Shown here piece by piece: positions 15,666 through 22,760 of a stretch of DNA of 22,760 nucleotides. The stretch is from SHLJ01 sp041618535 (GTDB taxonomy: Bacteria; Bacteroidota; Bacteroidia; Flavobacteriales; Flavobacteriaceae): NCBI GenBank assembly GCA_041618535.1, contig JBFKFP010000031.1:1-22760 (forward strand). The letters run 5' to 3'. Under the pieces are notes generated by a model. The model was not told the DNA's origin, made no database searches, and saw only the letters and a program-made list of their open reading frames with translations. Numbering within the stretch: the stretch's first letter is position 1; each line of letters starts with the position of its first letter. Position numbers and translations under genes: made by a program.

Positions 15666-17003
15666 ATGGCTGTACTTCAGAAAGGAGATAAGAAACTACT
15701 GCACGCCTGGGCCTTTTATGATTGGGCTAATTCCGTTTACTCACTTGTAATTGTCTCGGCGGTGTTCCCGATTTTTTATGGTGCACTCACCATTATCAAG
15801 GATGCTGAAGGCAACAAAATTGATGATACGGTTTATTTCCTCGGAATTGGATTTAATAACGATTCACTTATCAGCTATGTGACGGCTCTGAGCTTTTTGG
15901 TGGTATCTGTGATTTCTCCAATTTTATCTGGAATTTCGGATTATGTGGGTAACAAGGAGAATTTCATGAAATTCTTCTGCTACATGGGCTCCCTGGCTTG
16001 CATAGGTTTATATTGGTTTAATTTGGATTATTTATGGTTTGGCCTGCTTTGTTATATGCTGGCGTTAATCGGTTTCTGGGGCAGTCTTGTTTTTTATAAT
16101 TCCTATCTTCCCGATATAGCATATCCGGAGCAGCAGGACAGGATCAGTGCAAAGGGATTCTCATTGGGTTATATCGGAAGTGTACTCCTGCTAATTGTTA
16201 ATCTCGTTATGATCCTCAAATATGAATGGTTCGGTTTTGACAATGCCGGAGCCCCGACCAGGATATCTTTTGTTATGGTCGGAATATGGTGGATGGGCTT
16301 TGCTCAATACACTTTTAAACATTTGCCTACAGGTACCAATGAAGGTCATGCGGTTACTAAAAAAGTATTGATGCATGGTTATAATGAACTTCGAAAGATC
16401 TGGAGGGCTCTTAAAACCAATGAGGTCCTTAGACGATACCTCACTGCATTTTTTGTTTACAGCATGGCTGTGCAGACCATAATGATAGCTGCCACATATT
16501 TCGGGGTTGAGGAATTGGACTGGGGTAAGCAAGATTCTACCACAGGATTGATAATCAGCATATTGCTCATCCAGATAATCGCTGTTCTAGGAGCATATCT
16601 GACCGCAAGATTAAGCGCGAAGATCGGGAATATCAAATCCCTGATCATCATCATTTTTATCTGGATCGCGATTTGCGCTTATGCGTTTTTCGTTTATACA
16701 CCCATCCAGTTCTATATAACGGCAGCATGCGTGGGAATGGTGATGGGAGGAATTCAGTCGTTGTCAAGATCGACCTACAGTAAGCTAATCCCGGAACAAA
16801 CGGAAGATACGGCTTCTTATTTCAGCTTTTTTGATGTCGCCGAAAAGATAGGGATCGTCATAGGAATGTTCCTGTACGGCTGGATAGCAGGGGTAACGGG
16901 AAGCATGCGATATTCCATAGTATTCCTTATCACATTTTTCATCATCGGTCTGATCCTCCTTTACAGGGTCCCTAAAGTGGATGTTTTAATGGGTGAGAAA
17001 TAA
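15666..17003 (+). CDS. MFS transporter of the UMF1 / Atg22-like family
   Basis: A 445-residue integral inner-membrane protein with about twelve hydrophobic segments. The N-terminal HAWAFYDWANSVYSLVI (13-29) and the late block GGIQSLSRSTYSKLIPE (361-377), followed by FSFFDVAEKIGIVIG, are the signatures of the UMF1 group related to the fungal vacuolar amino-acid effluxer Atg22. Bacterial members are annotated as MFS permeases of unknown substrate; export of amino acids or other small molecules is only a guess. A central loop (about 222-255) is charged and probably cytoplasmic. The start is fixed by the conserved N-terminus, and the next in-frame Met is about 100 residues on, yet the ATG directly abuts the T-run of a terminator hairpin, which leaves no room for a normal leader downstream of it. 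Confidence 0.88.
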   Translation: MAVLQKGDKKLLHAWAFYDWANSVYSLVIVSAVFPIFYGALTIIKDAEGNKIDDTVYFLGIGFNNDSLISYVTALSFLVVSVISPILSGISDYVGNKENFMKFFCYMGSLACIGLYWFNLDYLWFGLLCYMLALIGFWGSLVFYNSYLPDIAYPEQQDRISAKGFSLGYIGSVLLLIVNLVMILKYEWFGFDNAGAPTRISFVMVGIWWMGFAQYTFKHLPTGTNEGHAVTKKVLMHGYNELRKIWRALKTNEVLRRYLTAFFVYSMAVQTIMIAATYFGVEELDWGKQDSTTGLIISILLIQIIAVLGAYLTARLSAKIGNIKSLIIIIFIWIAICAYAFFVYTPIQFYITAACVGMVMGGIQSLSRSTYSKLIPEQTEDTASYFSFFDVAEKIGIVIGMFLYGWIAGVTGSMRYSIVFLITFFIIGLILLYRVPKVDVLMGEK

Positions 17004-17006
17004 AAA

Positions 17007-17029
17007 AGAGCCGACTATCTGCCGGCTCT
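17007..17029. terminator. Terminator shared by two convergent genes
   Basis: AGAGCCG (17007-17013) pairs with CGGCTCT (17023-17029) over a 9-base loop. On the minus strand the stem is followed by six T, making a strong end for the sigma-factor operon. On the plus strand only CATTATTTATT follows, a weaker end for the transporter gene. It lies 4 bases after one stop codon and 21 bases past the other. Confidence 0.8.
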
Positions 17030-17050
17030 CATTATTTATTCGAGATTGAA

Positions 17051-17776
17051 TTAATTGCTGATGCTCCCTGATCCCGACACCTTGGTGTCTTCTCTTTCCG
17101 GATTTCCTTTGTAGCGGATATCTCCGGAACCGGCAACTCGCGCCTTCAATGAAACACGGCTTACAACCTTGGCATCTCCTGATCCTGCTATGGACACCTC
17201 AGTGTTTTTCGATTCAAGTTCGAACCCATGAAAATCACCTGATCCTGCAATACTCGCATCCAGGTCTTCAGTCTCACCTTTAAGGGTCAGGTCTCCTGAG
17301 CCTGCAATACTTCCCTTTACTTTGCCCGTTCGGATATCGAGTACAATATCTCCTGATCCTGCAAGCGAAACCGAGAGGTTGTTCGCATTAATGGTATCTT
17401 CATTATAAAGATCTCCGGATCCGGCAAGAGAAACTTTGTCAATCTCTCTGAATGGGATAGTAATTTTGATGTCTTTTCCCCAGCTTGGTTTCAAATTCAC
17501 TCCTTTTTCAACCTTTACCACAAGATCACCATTCTTAACCTCGGTGATTATGTATTCAAGCAGGTTCTCTTCAGCTTCGATGAGGATCTTTCCCTCTTCA
17601 CCTGCCACAAGTATGAAGTCCATTGAACCTGCACAGCGAATACCCTCGTAATCCGCGGTTGTACGAGTTTCCTTGGTTACCTTTCCATTACCTTTCTTGC
17701 TTTTACTGCCCCACCACTGCGCTTCAGCATTGGTTGAAAATGCAAGGGCCAGAATAAGTATAATTATAGTTCTCAT
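17051..17776 (-). CDS. Exported DUF2807 (head GIN domain) protein with AGSGD repeats
   Basis: A 241-residue protein with a cleavable-type signal (about 1-20, ending AEAQ), so exported. After a first part (about 35-105) comes a regular series: AGSGD occurs six times, starting codons 18 to 21 residues apart, and a last degenerate copy (SGSGSI) closes the protein. This is the pattern of the putative auto-transporter adhesin / head GIN domain family, in which each repeat is a turn plus short strands of a beta-solenoid. The function of the family is not established. It is the last gene of the sigma-factor operon, 23 bases after the neighbouring repeat protein, and ends before a strong terminator. 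The repeats are visible in the DNA as a recurring TCTCCTGATCCTGC-like string on the plus strand. Confidence 0.85.
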   Translation of the reverse strand: MRTIIILILALAFSTNAEAQWWGSKSKKGNGKVTKETRTTADYEGIRCAGSMDFILVAGEEGKILIEAEENLLEYIITEVKNGDLVVKVEKGVNLKPSWGKDIKITIPFREIDKVSLAGSGDLYNEDTINANNLSVSLAGSGDIVLDIRTGKVKGSIAGSGDLTLKGETEDLDASIAGSGDFHGFELESKNTEVSIAGSGDAKVVSRVSLKARVAGSGDIRYKGNPEREDTKVSGSGSISN

Positions 17777-17799
17777 GATTATTTAATTTTTAGTGGTCA

Positions 17800-18894
17800 T
17801 TAGTTTTCTTTAAAGGTGACACTCCCATACTCTGAATTGATCAAAATCCTGTTCATTGTATCCTTGTCCCCATGGTAACCGAAATAATATTTACTCCCCG
17901 ACTCTATGCGTTCCTTCATCATCTGGAATCCTTCCGCACCTCTCAGGCCTGCATATTCAAGTTTGATATCATACTCGAAGTTGTATGCCGGGTCGTATCC
18001 TATCGTTATCTTCATATAATCTGACTGAATACTCGCATTTCCGGCATTGGCGGTCATCTTATCGATCTTAAGTGAACCATAATCACCGCGGATCCTAACA
18101 TCTTTGTAAACATTACCGATCCTCAGGGTGAGATAATCGCCATTTCCTGTCACGTTATTGGCGTTTTCAACAGTTAGTGAGCCGTAATCGCAGTTATACT
18201 CAACATCTTCGGCAATTTCAACCACAGACTTGGTATAATCTGCTGAAATGAAAAGAGCCTTGGTTTTTCCCACAGTATAACTACTGTAATCGGCATTGAT
18301 CTTTCCGCTTTTGACATACTCGAAATAACTGTTGTTGGTGTAATCAAAATTGAGCATATTATCATCACTCATCAATTCCTTGGTTGTGATTTTACCGTAG
18401 TCGCAGTTAATTTCTGCACGGCCTTCCAACTTGTCGAGATTGATGTTTCCGTAGTTGTTATTCAATTTAACGCTGTTGGTAATCGGCATTTTGATAAGAT
18501 AGTCGATCTTCATATTGATGTTATCATTTCCCCAGGACCACCATGATTTGGATTTTCGTTTATTGAAAGTTGTTTCAGCAGAAACCCATTCGTCAGAGGA
18601 GGAGAAGTTTACTTCAATTTCTTCCAGCTTGCGCTGCACCTTTTCTTCATTGTTCCCGTTGACCGTGATGGTAACATCTATCTGGATCCGGTTTTGATCC
18701 CATGTCGTGATGTCGAGGTTGCCATAACTGTTAGAAACCCTCAGCACGGCATTGGATTTTACATCAAAGGACTTATTGATCATTTTTTCCTTGGTGTGTT
18801 TGCCCTTCCAATCGGGTTCTGTGGCAAAAATGCTCACAGGCAGCAGAAATACTGCAATTATTTTAAAGAGTGTAAATGTTCTCATCGCTTTCAT
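17800..18894 (-). CDS. Exported repeat protein, DUF4097-like beta-solenoid
   Basis: A 364-residue protein with an N-terminal signal (about 1-25, hydrophobic core FTLFKIIAVFLLPVSIFA). Between about residue 148 and 293 a Tyr, mostly within [DN]-Y-[GST], recurs every 17-21 residues (Y148, 166, 185, 203, 220, 237, 254, 272, 293), with isolated copies at 57 and 356. Alternating hydrophobic residues after each Tyr suggest one beta-strand rung per repeat. The middle part 100-130 is Trp/Ser/Lys-rich. It resembles the DUF4097 / putative adhesin proteins found beside ECF sigma factors in Bacteroidota; no activity is known. The first ATG (18894) overlaps the upstream gene by 32 bases; the ATG at 18885 (MRTFTLF) would overlap by 23 and is an equal candidate. 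Confidence 0.8.
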   Translation of the reverse strand: MKAMRTFTLFKIIAVFLLPVSIFATEPDWKGKHTKEKMINKSFDVKSNAVLRVSNSYGNLDITTWDQNRIQIDVTITVNGNNEEKVQRKLEEIEVNFSSSDEWVSAETTFNKRKSKSWWSWGNDNINMKIDYLIKMPITNSVKLNNNYGNINLDKLEGRAEINCDYGKITTKELMSDDNMLNFDYTNNSYFEYVKSGKINADYSSYTVGKTKALFISADYTKSVVEIAEDVEYNCDYGSLTVENANNVTGNGDYLTLRIGNVYKDVRIRGDYGSLKIDKMTANAGNASIQSDYMKITIGYDPAYNFEYDIKLEYAGLRGAEGFQMMKERIESGSKYYFGYHGDKDTMNRILINSEYGSVTFKEN

Positions 18895-19414
18895 CTTTTA
18901 ATTGTTTCACTTGGTCTATCTGTTCTGATACTTGTTCTAGAATTTCTATTCTGTTCTGAAAATTACTGATCATGGCGTGGATAACGCGTTTGTCGTTTCC
19001 GCTTATCTCAAGGTCTTTCTTCAGTTGAAGGTATTCCTGCTCAAGAATGCTTATCTGAAAAAGAGCATCAACAATGAGATCCTGGAATTCGGGTGATTCC
19101 TCACTGTTTAATTTTGCCAGTTCTGATTGAATTGCTGTTGTAAAGAAATCCTGGGTTGTTGCCATTTCCGGGGATACACTGGCAAGATCGCGGTCCTGTG
19201 TTTGTCCCGATCCTATAATCAGTATAAACATGAGGGTGATGCTGGCTGCAATCATAAGGAAAGGTTTCCAGTTCATCTTACCGGTTGAGCCTTCTTCTCC
19301 TTTTTTCTCAGCCTCATTCAGCCTGGCCATAAAGCGTTTTTCATGCCCGGGTTCCGGCTCTGCATGATCAAAGGCCTCTCTGTTGTGTACTATGAATTCT
19401 TTTAACTTATCCAT
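18863..19414 (-). CDS. Single-pass membrane protein, probable anti-sigma factor
   Basis: A 183-residue protein with no recognised enzyme motif. Residues 1-48 are charged and should be cytoplasmic, with a compact block HNREAFDHAEPEPGHEKRF at 10-28; one hydrophobic segment follows (about 51-68); the rest (about 70-183) is predicted outside, with a long Glu/Lys/Leu/Ile heptad-like stretch near 110-175 that may form a coiled coil. The zinc anti-sigma motif HxxxCxxC is absent. Its place 8 bases after the ECF sigma gene, its topology and the N-terminal block, which I have seen in similar Bacteroidota loci, suggest a sigma-binding protein that keeps the factor at the membrane. This is inference from context. 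Its end overlaps the next gene by 23-32 bases, indicating translational coupling. Confidence 0.65.
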   Translation of the reverse strand: MDKLKEFIVHNREAFDHAEPEPGHEKRFMARLNEAEKKGEEGSTGKMNWKPFLMIAASITLMFILIIGSGQTQDRDLASVSPEMATTQDFFTTAIQSELAKLNSEESPEFQDLIVDALFQISILEQEYLQLKKDLEISGNDKRVIHAMISNFQNRIEILEQVSEQIDQVKQLKDESDENIYTL

Positions 19415-19422
19415 ATCTGTAA

Positions 19423-19983
19423 TTAATATTCAGCCAGCTGCTGAAGATTCTGTCTTAATTTATCTTTTGCCCTTGAGACTGTGGTCCTGCAATTGGCATA
19501 TGACATATTCATTATTTCACTTAATTCCTCGTAATCATATCCCTCTATCAGGTGAAGGGTCAGGGCAAGCCTGTAATTGTCCTTCAATTTCCCGATGGAC
19601 TCCATCACCTGCATGACCCGGAAATCGCTGACTTCCTGCTCTTCGGTAATTCCGGAGTGATCTTCCATCTTATACATCACATCATCTAAAGGAACCTGAT
19701 CGTATTTACCCGATTTATTGTAATGATAAATACTCATATTTATGACAATTCGTTTTAACCACGCACCGAAGGTTTTTGGTTCTTTAAGCCCCTCTAACTT
19801 GGTAAAGGCATTGAGAAAGGCTTCTTGCATAATATCTTCAGCTTCGAAATTGTCCTTTACGATTCTGATGGCTGTATTGTACATGGCTTTATAATACCTG
19901 TTATAAACCTCCATTTGCGCAAATTGATTACCACGTTTACAGAGTTCGATCAGTTGTTCGATATTATGCTTGGCTAGTGACAA
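19423..19983 (-). CDS. RNA polymerase sigma factor, ECF subfamily
   Basis: A 186-residue group IV sigma factor. Region 2 spans about 24-90, with YYKAMYNTAIRIVKD, the DIMQEAFLNAF helix (50-60) and FGAWLKRIVINM (72-83), the usual -10-binding face. Region 4 spans about 125-182, with LTLHLIEGYDYEELSEIM, and the recognition helix YANCRTTVSRAKDKLRQNL. No region 3 and no C-terminal extension are present. The start is a TTG at 19983: an in-frame stop lies 19 bases farther upstream, and the next Met (residue 24) would cut into region 2, whereas the TTG gives the normal N-terminus IEQLIELCKRGNQ. It heads a four-gene operon with a probable anti-sigma factor and two exported repeat proteins, and may act on its own promoter (see 20000-20031). 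Confidence 0.93.
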   Translation of the reverse strand: MSLAKHNIEQLIELCKRGNQFAQMEVYNRYYKAMYNTAIRIVKDNFEAEDIMQEAFLNAFTKLEGLKEPKTFGAWLKRIVINMSIYHYNKSGKYDQVPLDDVMYKMEDHSGITEEQEVSDFRVMQVMESIGKLKDNYRLALTLHLIEGYDYEELSEIMNMSYANCRTTVSRAKDKLRQNLQQLAEY

Positions 19984-19999
19984 AAAAACAAATTGTTTA

Positions 20000-20031
20000 C
20001 TCTATAGATAGAAGTCACACAAGGGTGTTAC
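20000..20031 (-). promoter_or_regulatory. Candidate ECF-type autoregulated promoter of the sigma operon
   Basis: On the minus strand GTAAC (20027-20031) is followed after 16 bases by TATCTATAG (20002-20010). An AAC-containing -35 with this spacing is usual for ECF promoters, and a transcript would begin shortly upstream of the TTG start at 19983. The -10 identity is uncertain and no other gene in the window shows the same pair, so this is a suggestion only. Confidence 0.3.
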
Positions 20032-20128
20032 ACTTTTATGAAAAAATTTGGATCAGAAATTGGAATCATTCGTTTTATAATGGCACAACAATTGACCATA
20101 TAGGGTGAGAATTACAAAAAAAATATGC

Positions 20129-20162
20129 TTAAGTCTTTGATTATAAAGAATTAAGGACTTAA
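20129..20162. repeat. Inverted repeat in the sigma-lon divergent region
   Basis: TTAAGTCTTT (20129-20138) and AAGGACTTAA (20153-20162) are inverted copies with nine of ten positions matching, 14 bases apart. The repeat overlaps both parts of the candidate lon promoter, so a protein bound here could block or aid lon transcription. It could also be chance in AT-rich DNA. Confidence 0.45.
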
Positions 20163-20167
20163 CTTTT
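20136..20167 (+). promoter_or_regulatory. Candidate lon promoter (TTTG - 20 bases - TAACTTTT)
   Basis: TTTG at 20136-20139 and TAACTTTT at 20160-20167 are 20 bases apart, the expected arrangement for the Bacteroidota housekeeping -33/-7 pair; the last base of the -7 element departs from consensus. A start near 20174 would give a leader of about 50 bases that contains the palindrome at 20188-20208. Confidence 0.45.
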
Positions 20168-20187
20168 ATAAAGATAAGAAATAAACA

Positions 20188-20208
20188 ATTCTGTTCACGT
20201 GACAGAAT
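20188..20208. repeat. Palindrome in the lon leader
   Basis: Perfect 7-base arms ATTCTGT and ACAGAAT flank a 7-base centre that contains CACGTG. It ends 15 bases before the lon ATG. It may be an operator or an mRNA hairpin near the ribosome site; there is no T-run, so it is not a terminator. Confidence 0.55.
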
Positions 20209-20223
20209 GACCCGAAATATCTT

Positions 20224-22674
20224 ATGTGGAAACCCAAATTTGTGAATATTGACAGTTTGTCACTTCAGAACTTCGATGAGAATTCCGAACTGATCCCTTT
20301 AATGACCACCGAGGATGAAAAGGAAATGGACAGTGAGGCCCTTCCTGAAACCCTACCTATTCTTCCGCTCCGGAACACGGTTTTATTCCCGGGGGTTGTA
20401 ATACCTATCACGGCCGGTCGGGATAAGTCTATAAAATTGATCGAGGACGCAAACAAAGGCAAAAAGGTTATTGGAGTGGTAGCCCAGAAGGACGAGATGG
20501 AGGAGAACCCCTCAGCCAGGGACATCTACCAGACCGGAACCATTGCCCAGATCCTGAAGGTATTAAAAATGCCCGACGGGAATACTACGGTAATTATTCA
20601 AGGTAAGAAACGCTTTCAGATCAAAGAGATGATCACGGAAGAACCTTACATGAATGCTACTATACAGGGACTTCCGGAAAGCAGGCCTGAACCCAATAAT
20701 GCTGAATTCAATGCCATAATCGAATCGATCAAGGAAATGGCACTGCATATAATCAAGGAAAGCCCGAACATTCCGACTGAAGCTACTTTCGCCATAAAGA
20801 ATATAGAAAGCCGCAGTTTCCTTGTGAACTTTGTTTCTTCAAACATGAATCTGAGTGTGGAGGACAAACAAAACCTTCTCGAGATCAATGACCTGGAGGA
20901 GCGTGCCATGGCCACCTTAAAACATCTTACACTGGAGGTTCAGAAGCTGGAGCTGAGAATGGACATTCAATCGAAGGTCCAAAGCGATATAAACCAACAG
21001 CAGCGGGAATATTTTCTTCATCAGCAGATGAAGACCATCCAGGAAGAATTGGGTGGTTCCACTTCTGAAGAGGACCTGGATGAAATGAACGCTAAGGCAA
21101 AAAAGAAGAAGTGGAGTGAAAAGGTGGCCAAGCATTTCGAGAAGGAGATGGCTAAATTACAGCGATTGAATCCACAGGTGGCCGAGTATTCCATCCAGAG
21201 AAATTACCTCGAGCTTTTTCTTGAACTGCCCTGGAATGAATACAGCAAGGACGTATTCGATCTGAGGCGCGCCAAACGCATCCTCGACCGTGATCATTAC
21301 GGCCTTGATGATGTTAAAAAAAGGATCATAGAATACCTGGCCGTATTGAAGTTGAGGAATGATATGAAATCACCCATCCTATGTCTTTTCGGCCCTCCGG
21401 GTGTTGGTAAAACTTCATTGGGAAAATCTGTTGCCGAAGCTCTTGGGAGACAATATGTTCGAATGTCCCTGGGCGGACTGAGGGACGAAGCTGAAATCAG
21501 GGGTCACAGAAAAACCTATATCGGGGCCATGCCGGGTAGAATAATAAAGAACATGAAAAGGGCTGGCACCTCGAACCCGGTGTTTGTTCTGGATGAGATC
21601 GATAAGCTTTCTGCCTCTCACCAGGGAGATCCGTCCTCAGCTATGCTGGAGGTTCTGGACCCCGAGCAGAACAATGACTTTTATGATAATTTCCTTGAGA
21701 TGGGTTATGACCTCTCCAAGGTATTGTTCATAGCTACGGCCAACAGCCTGTCAACAATCCAGCCGGCTTTGCTGGACAGAATGGAGATCATTAACGTAAC
21801 AGGCTACACCATTGAGGAAAAGATCGAGATCGCCAGGCGTCACCTGCTGCCAAAACAGTTAAAAGAACATGGCCTGACCAGTGACCAGTTAAAAGTTGGA
21901 AAACGTCAGCTGGAGAAGATAATCGAAGGTTACACACGAGAATCGGGTGTACGTGGTCTCGAGAAGCAAATAGCCAAAACGGTGCGTTATGCGGCAAAAA
22001 ATCTTGCCATGGAAGAGCCATACAACATCAAGGTGAGTAATGATGACATCAGGGAAATTCTGGGCATACCCAAGCTTGAACGCGACAAATATGAATCAAC
22101 AGATGTAGCCGGCGTAGTTACCGGTCTGGCATGGACCAGGGTTGGTGGCGATATCTTGTTTATTGAATCTATATTGTCTCCGGGTAAAGGAGTATTGAGT
22201 ATCACCGGTAACCTGGGCAAGGTCATGAAGGAATCGGCGACCATCGCCATGGAATATATCAAGGCGAATGCCCTGCATTTCGGCATCAAGCCCGATATAT
22301 TCGGAAAGTATAACGTTCATATTCACGTTCCGGAAGGAGCCACACCAAAGGATGGGCCCAGTGCCGGGATAACCATGCTGACCTCCCTGGTCTCCCTGTT
22401 TACGCAAAGGCAAGTTAAGCGAAGCCTTGCCATGACCGGTGAGATCACCCTTCGCGGTAAAGTTTTACCGGTTGGCGGCATCAAGGAAAAGATACTGGCC
22501 GCCAAACGGGCAAGGATAAAAGAGATCATTCTTTGTGAGGACAATCGTCCTGATGTTGAGGAGATCAAAGCAGAATATCTCAAGGGGCTGACTTTTCACT
22601 ATGTTAAGGACATGAGTGAAGTTATTGATCTGGCTTTGATAAACAGGAAGGTCAAAAACGCAAAGACCCTGTAA
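20224..22674 (+). CDS. lon: ATP-dependent protease Lon
   Basis: An 816-residue cytoplasmic AAA+ serine protease of the LonA type that degrades misfolded and regulatory proteins. The N-terminal substrate domain starts at about 43 with LPILPLRNTVLFPG, followed by a coiled region (about 225-315). The ATPase has Walker A GPPGVGKTS at 390-398 and Walker B VFVLDEID at 453-460, with a sensor segment ATANSLSTIQPALLDRME near 505. The protease domain carries the Ser-Lys dyad: S713 in PKDGPSAG and K756 in GGIKEK, 43 residues apart as in E. coli (S679/K722). The N-terminus of about 40 acidic residues before the LON domain is usual for flavobacterial proteins and supports the ATG at 20224. It is divergent from the sigma operon and monocistronic, ending at a terminator. 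Confidence 0.97.
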   Translation: MWKPKFVNIDSLSLQNFDENSELIPLMTTEDEKEMDSEALPETLPILPLRNTVLFPGVVIPITAGRDKSIKLIEDANKGKKVIGVVAQKDEMEENPSARDIYQTGTIAQILKVLKMPDGNTTVIIQGKKRFQIKEMITEEPYMNATIQGLPESRPEPNNAEFNAIIESIKEMALHIIKESPNIPTEATFAIKNIESRSFLVNFVSSNMNLSVEDKQNLLEINDLEERAMATLKHLTLEVQKLELRMDIQSKVQSDINQQQREYFLHQQMKTIQEELGGSTSEEDLDEMNAKAKKKKWSEKVAKHFEKEMAKLQRLNPQVAEYSIQRNYLELFLELPWNEYSKDVFDLRRAKRILDRDHYGLDDVKKRIIEYLAVLKLRNDMKSPILCLFGPPGVGKTSLGKSVAEALGRQYVRMSLGGLRDEAEIRGHRKTYIGAMPGRIIKNMKRAGTSNPVFVLDEIDKLSASHQGDPSSAMLEVLDPEQNNDFYDNFLEMGYDLSKVLFIATANSLSTIQPALLDRMEIINVTGYTIEEKIEIARRHLLPKQLKEHGLTSDQLKVGKRQLEKIIEGYTRESGVRGLEKQIAKTVRYAAKNLAMEEPYNIKVSNDDIREILGIPKLERDKYESTDVAGVVTGLAWTRVGGDILFIESILSPGKGVLSITGNLGKVMKESATIAMEYIKANALHFGIKPDIFGKYNVHIHVPEGATPKDGPSAGITMLTSLVSLFTQRQVKRSLAMTGEITLRGKVLPVGGIKEKILAAKRARIKEIILCEDNRPDVEEIKAEYLKGLTFHYVKDMSEVIDLALINRKVKNAKTL

Positions 22675-22678
22675 ATCA

Positions 22679-22702
22679 AACCTCCCCTGCGGAGGTTTTT
22701 TT
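22679..22702 (+). terminator. Intrinsic terminator of lon
   Basis: AACCTCC (22679-22685) pairs with GGAGGTT (22691-22697) over a 5-base loop and runs into a stretch of T to 22702. It begins 5 bases after the lon stop codon. Confidence 0.9.
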
Positions 22703-22750
22703 ATATGCTGAAAATAAAAAATGGGGCTAATCGTTTTAAAATAGATTTAG

Positions 22751-22758
22751 TTACTTTG
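22751..22758 (+). promoter_or_regulatory. Candidate -7 element of the next gene (window edge)
   Basis: TTACTTTG followed by CA resembles the extended flavobacterial TAnnTTTGCA element and equals the 8-mer before the M48 gene. The gene it would serve lies beyond the window, so it cannot be checked here. Confidence 0.3.
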
Positions 22759-22760
22759 CA

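Noticed and set aside
17121..17430. Evenly spaced TCTCC-like repeats resembling a CRISPR or tandem array
   Set aside because: The units are the codons of the AGSGD rungs within an open reading frame, with spacing of 54-63 bases and coding-type variation.
20188..20208. LexA-type SOS box (CTGT...ACAG) before lon
   Set aside because: The half-site gap is 7 bases, not 8, and that box belongs to E. coli-type LexA, which is not expected in this phylum.

Overview
The window reads as chromosome of a member of the phylum Bacteroidota, most likely a marine-type Flavobacteriaceae. The grounds are the protein sequences (a Lon, an ECF sigma factor and a UMF1-type transporter with flavobacterial-style termini), lipoprotein signals, weak or absent Shine-Dalgarno sequences, and -7 elements of the Bacteroidota TAnnTTTG type. 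Gene density is high, no non-coding stretch exceeds about 240 bases, and I see no mobile element, RNA gene or CRISPR array. The assignment comes from reading motifs, not from a database search.

Layout. 1-378 (+): the 3' end of a PQQ-type sugar dehydrogenase. 380-3875 (-): lpd, preceded by a probable operon of msrB (lipoprotein), a secreted YVTN beta-propeller and a DinB-like protein. 4090-14712 (+): an alpha-glucan block of glgM-like GT4 glycosyltransferase, glgC, glgE, maltokinase, glgB and a GH31 alpha-glucosidase. 14783-17003 (+): an M48 lipoprotein peptidase and a UMF1/Atg22-like MFS transporter. 17051-19983 (-): a four-gene operon of ECF sigma factor, membrane protein that is probably its anti-sigma factor, and two exported proteins built from short regular repeats. 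20224-22674 (+): lon, followed by a clear intrinsic terminator and the start of another promoter region at the window edge.

The central point is the glucan block. The first gene would be called glycogen synthase (glgA) by automatic annotation. Its sequence instead follows the short GT4 actinobacterial type, whose mycobacterial member (GlgM, Rv1212c) makes maltose-1-phosphate from ADP-glucose and glucose-1-phosphate. With GlgC supplying ADP-glucose, GlgE polymerising maltose-1-phosphate, GlgB branching and a free-standing maltokinase giving a second entry from maltose, the block encodes a complete maltose-1-phosphate route to a branched alpha-glucan. No GT5 synthase and no trehalose synthase is present in the window. 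The two transcription starts suggested for the block (before glgM-glgC and before glgE) share a nearly identical 13-base box.

The second point is the sigma operon. The sigma factor, a single-pass protein with a cytoplasmic N-terminus, and two secreted proteins with rungs of about 18-21 residues form one compact unit, divergent from lon across a 240-base region with two inverted repeats and candidate promoters on both strands. This suggests an envelope-related regulon, but its inducer and the role of the repeat proteins cannot be read from the sequence.
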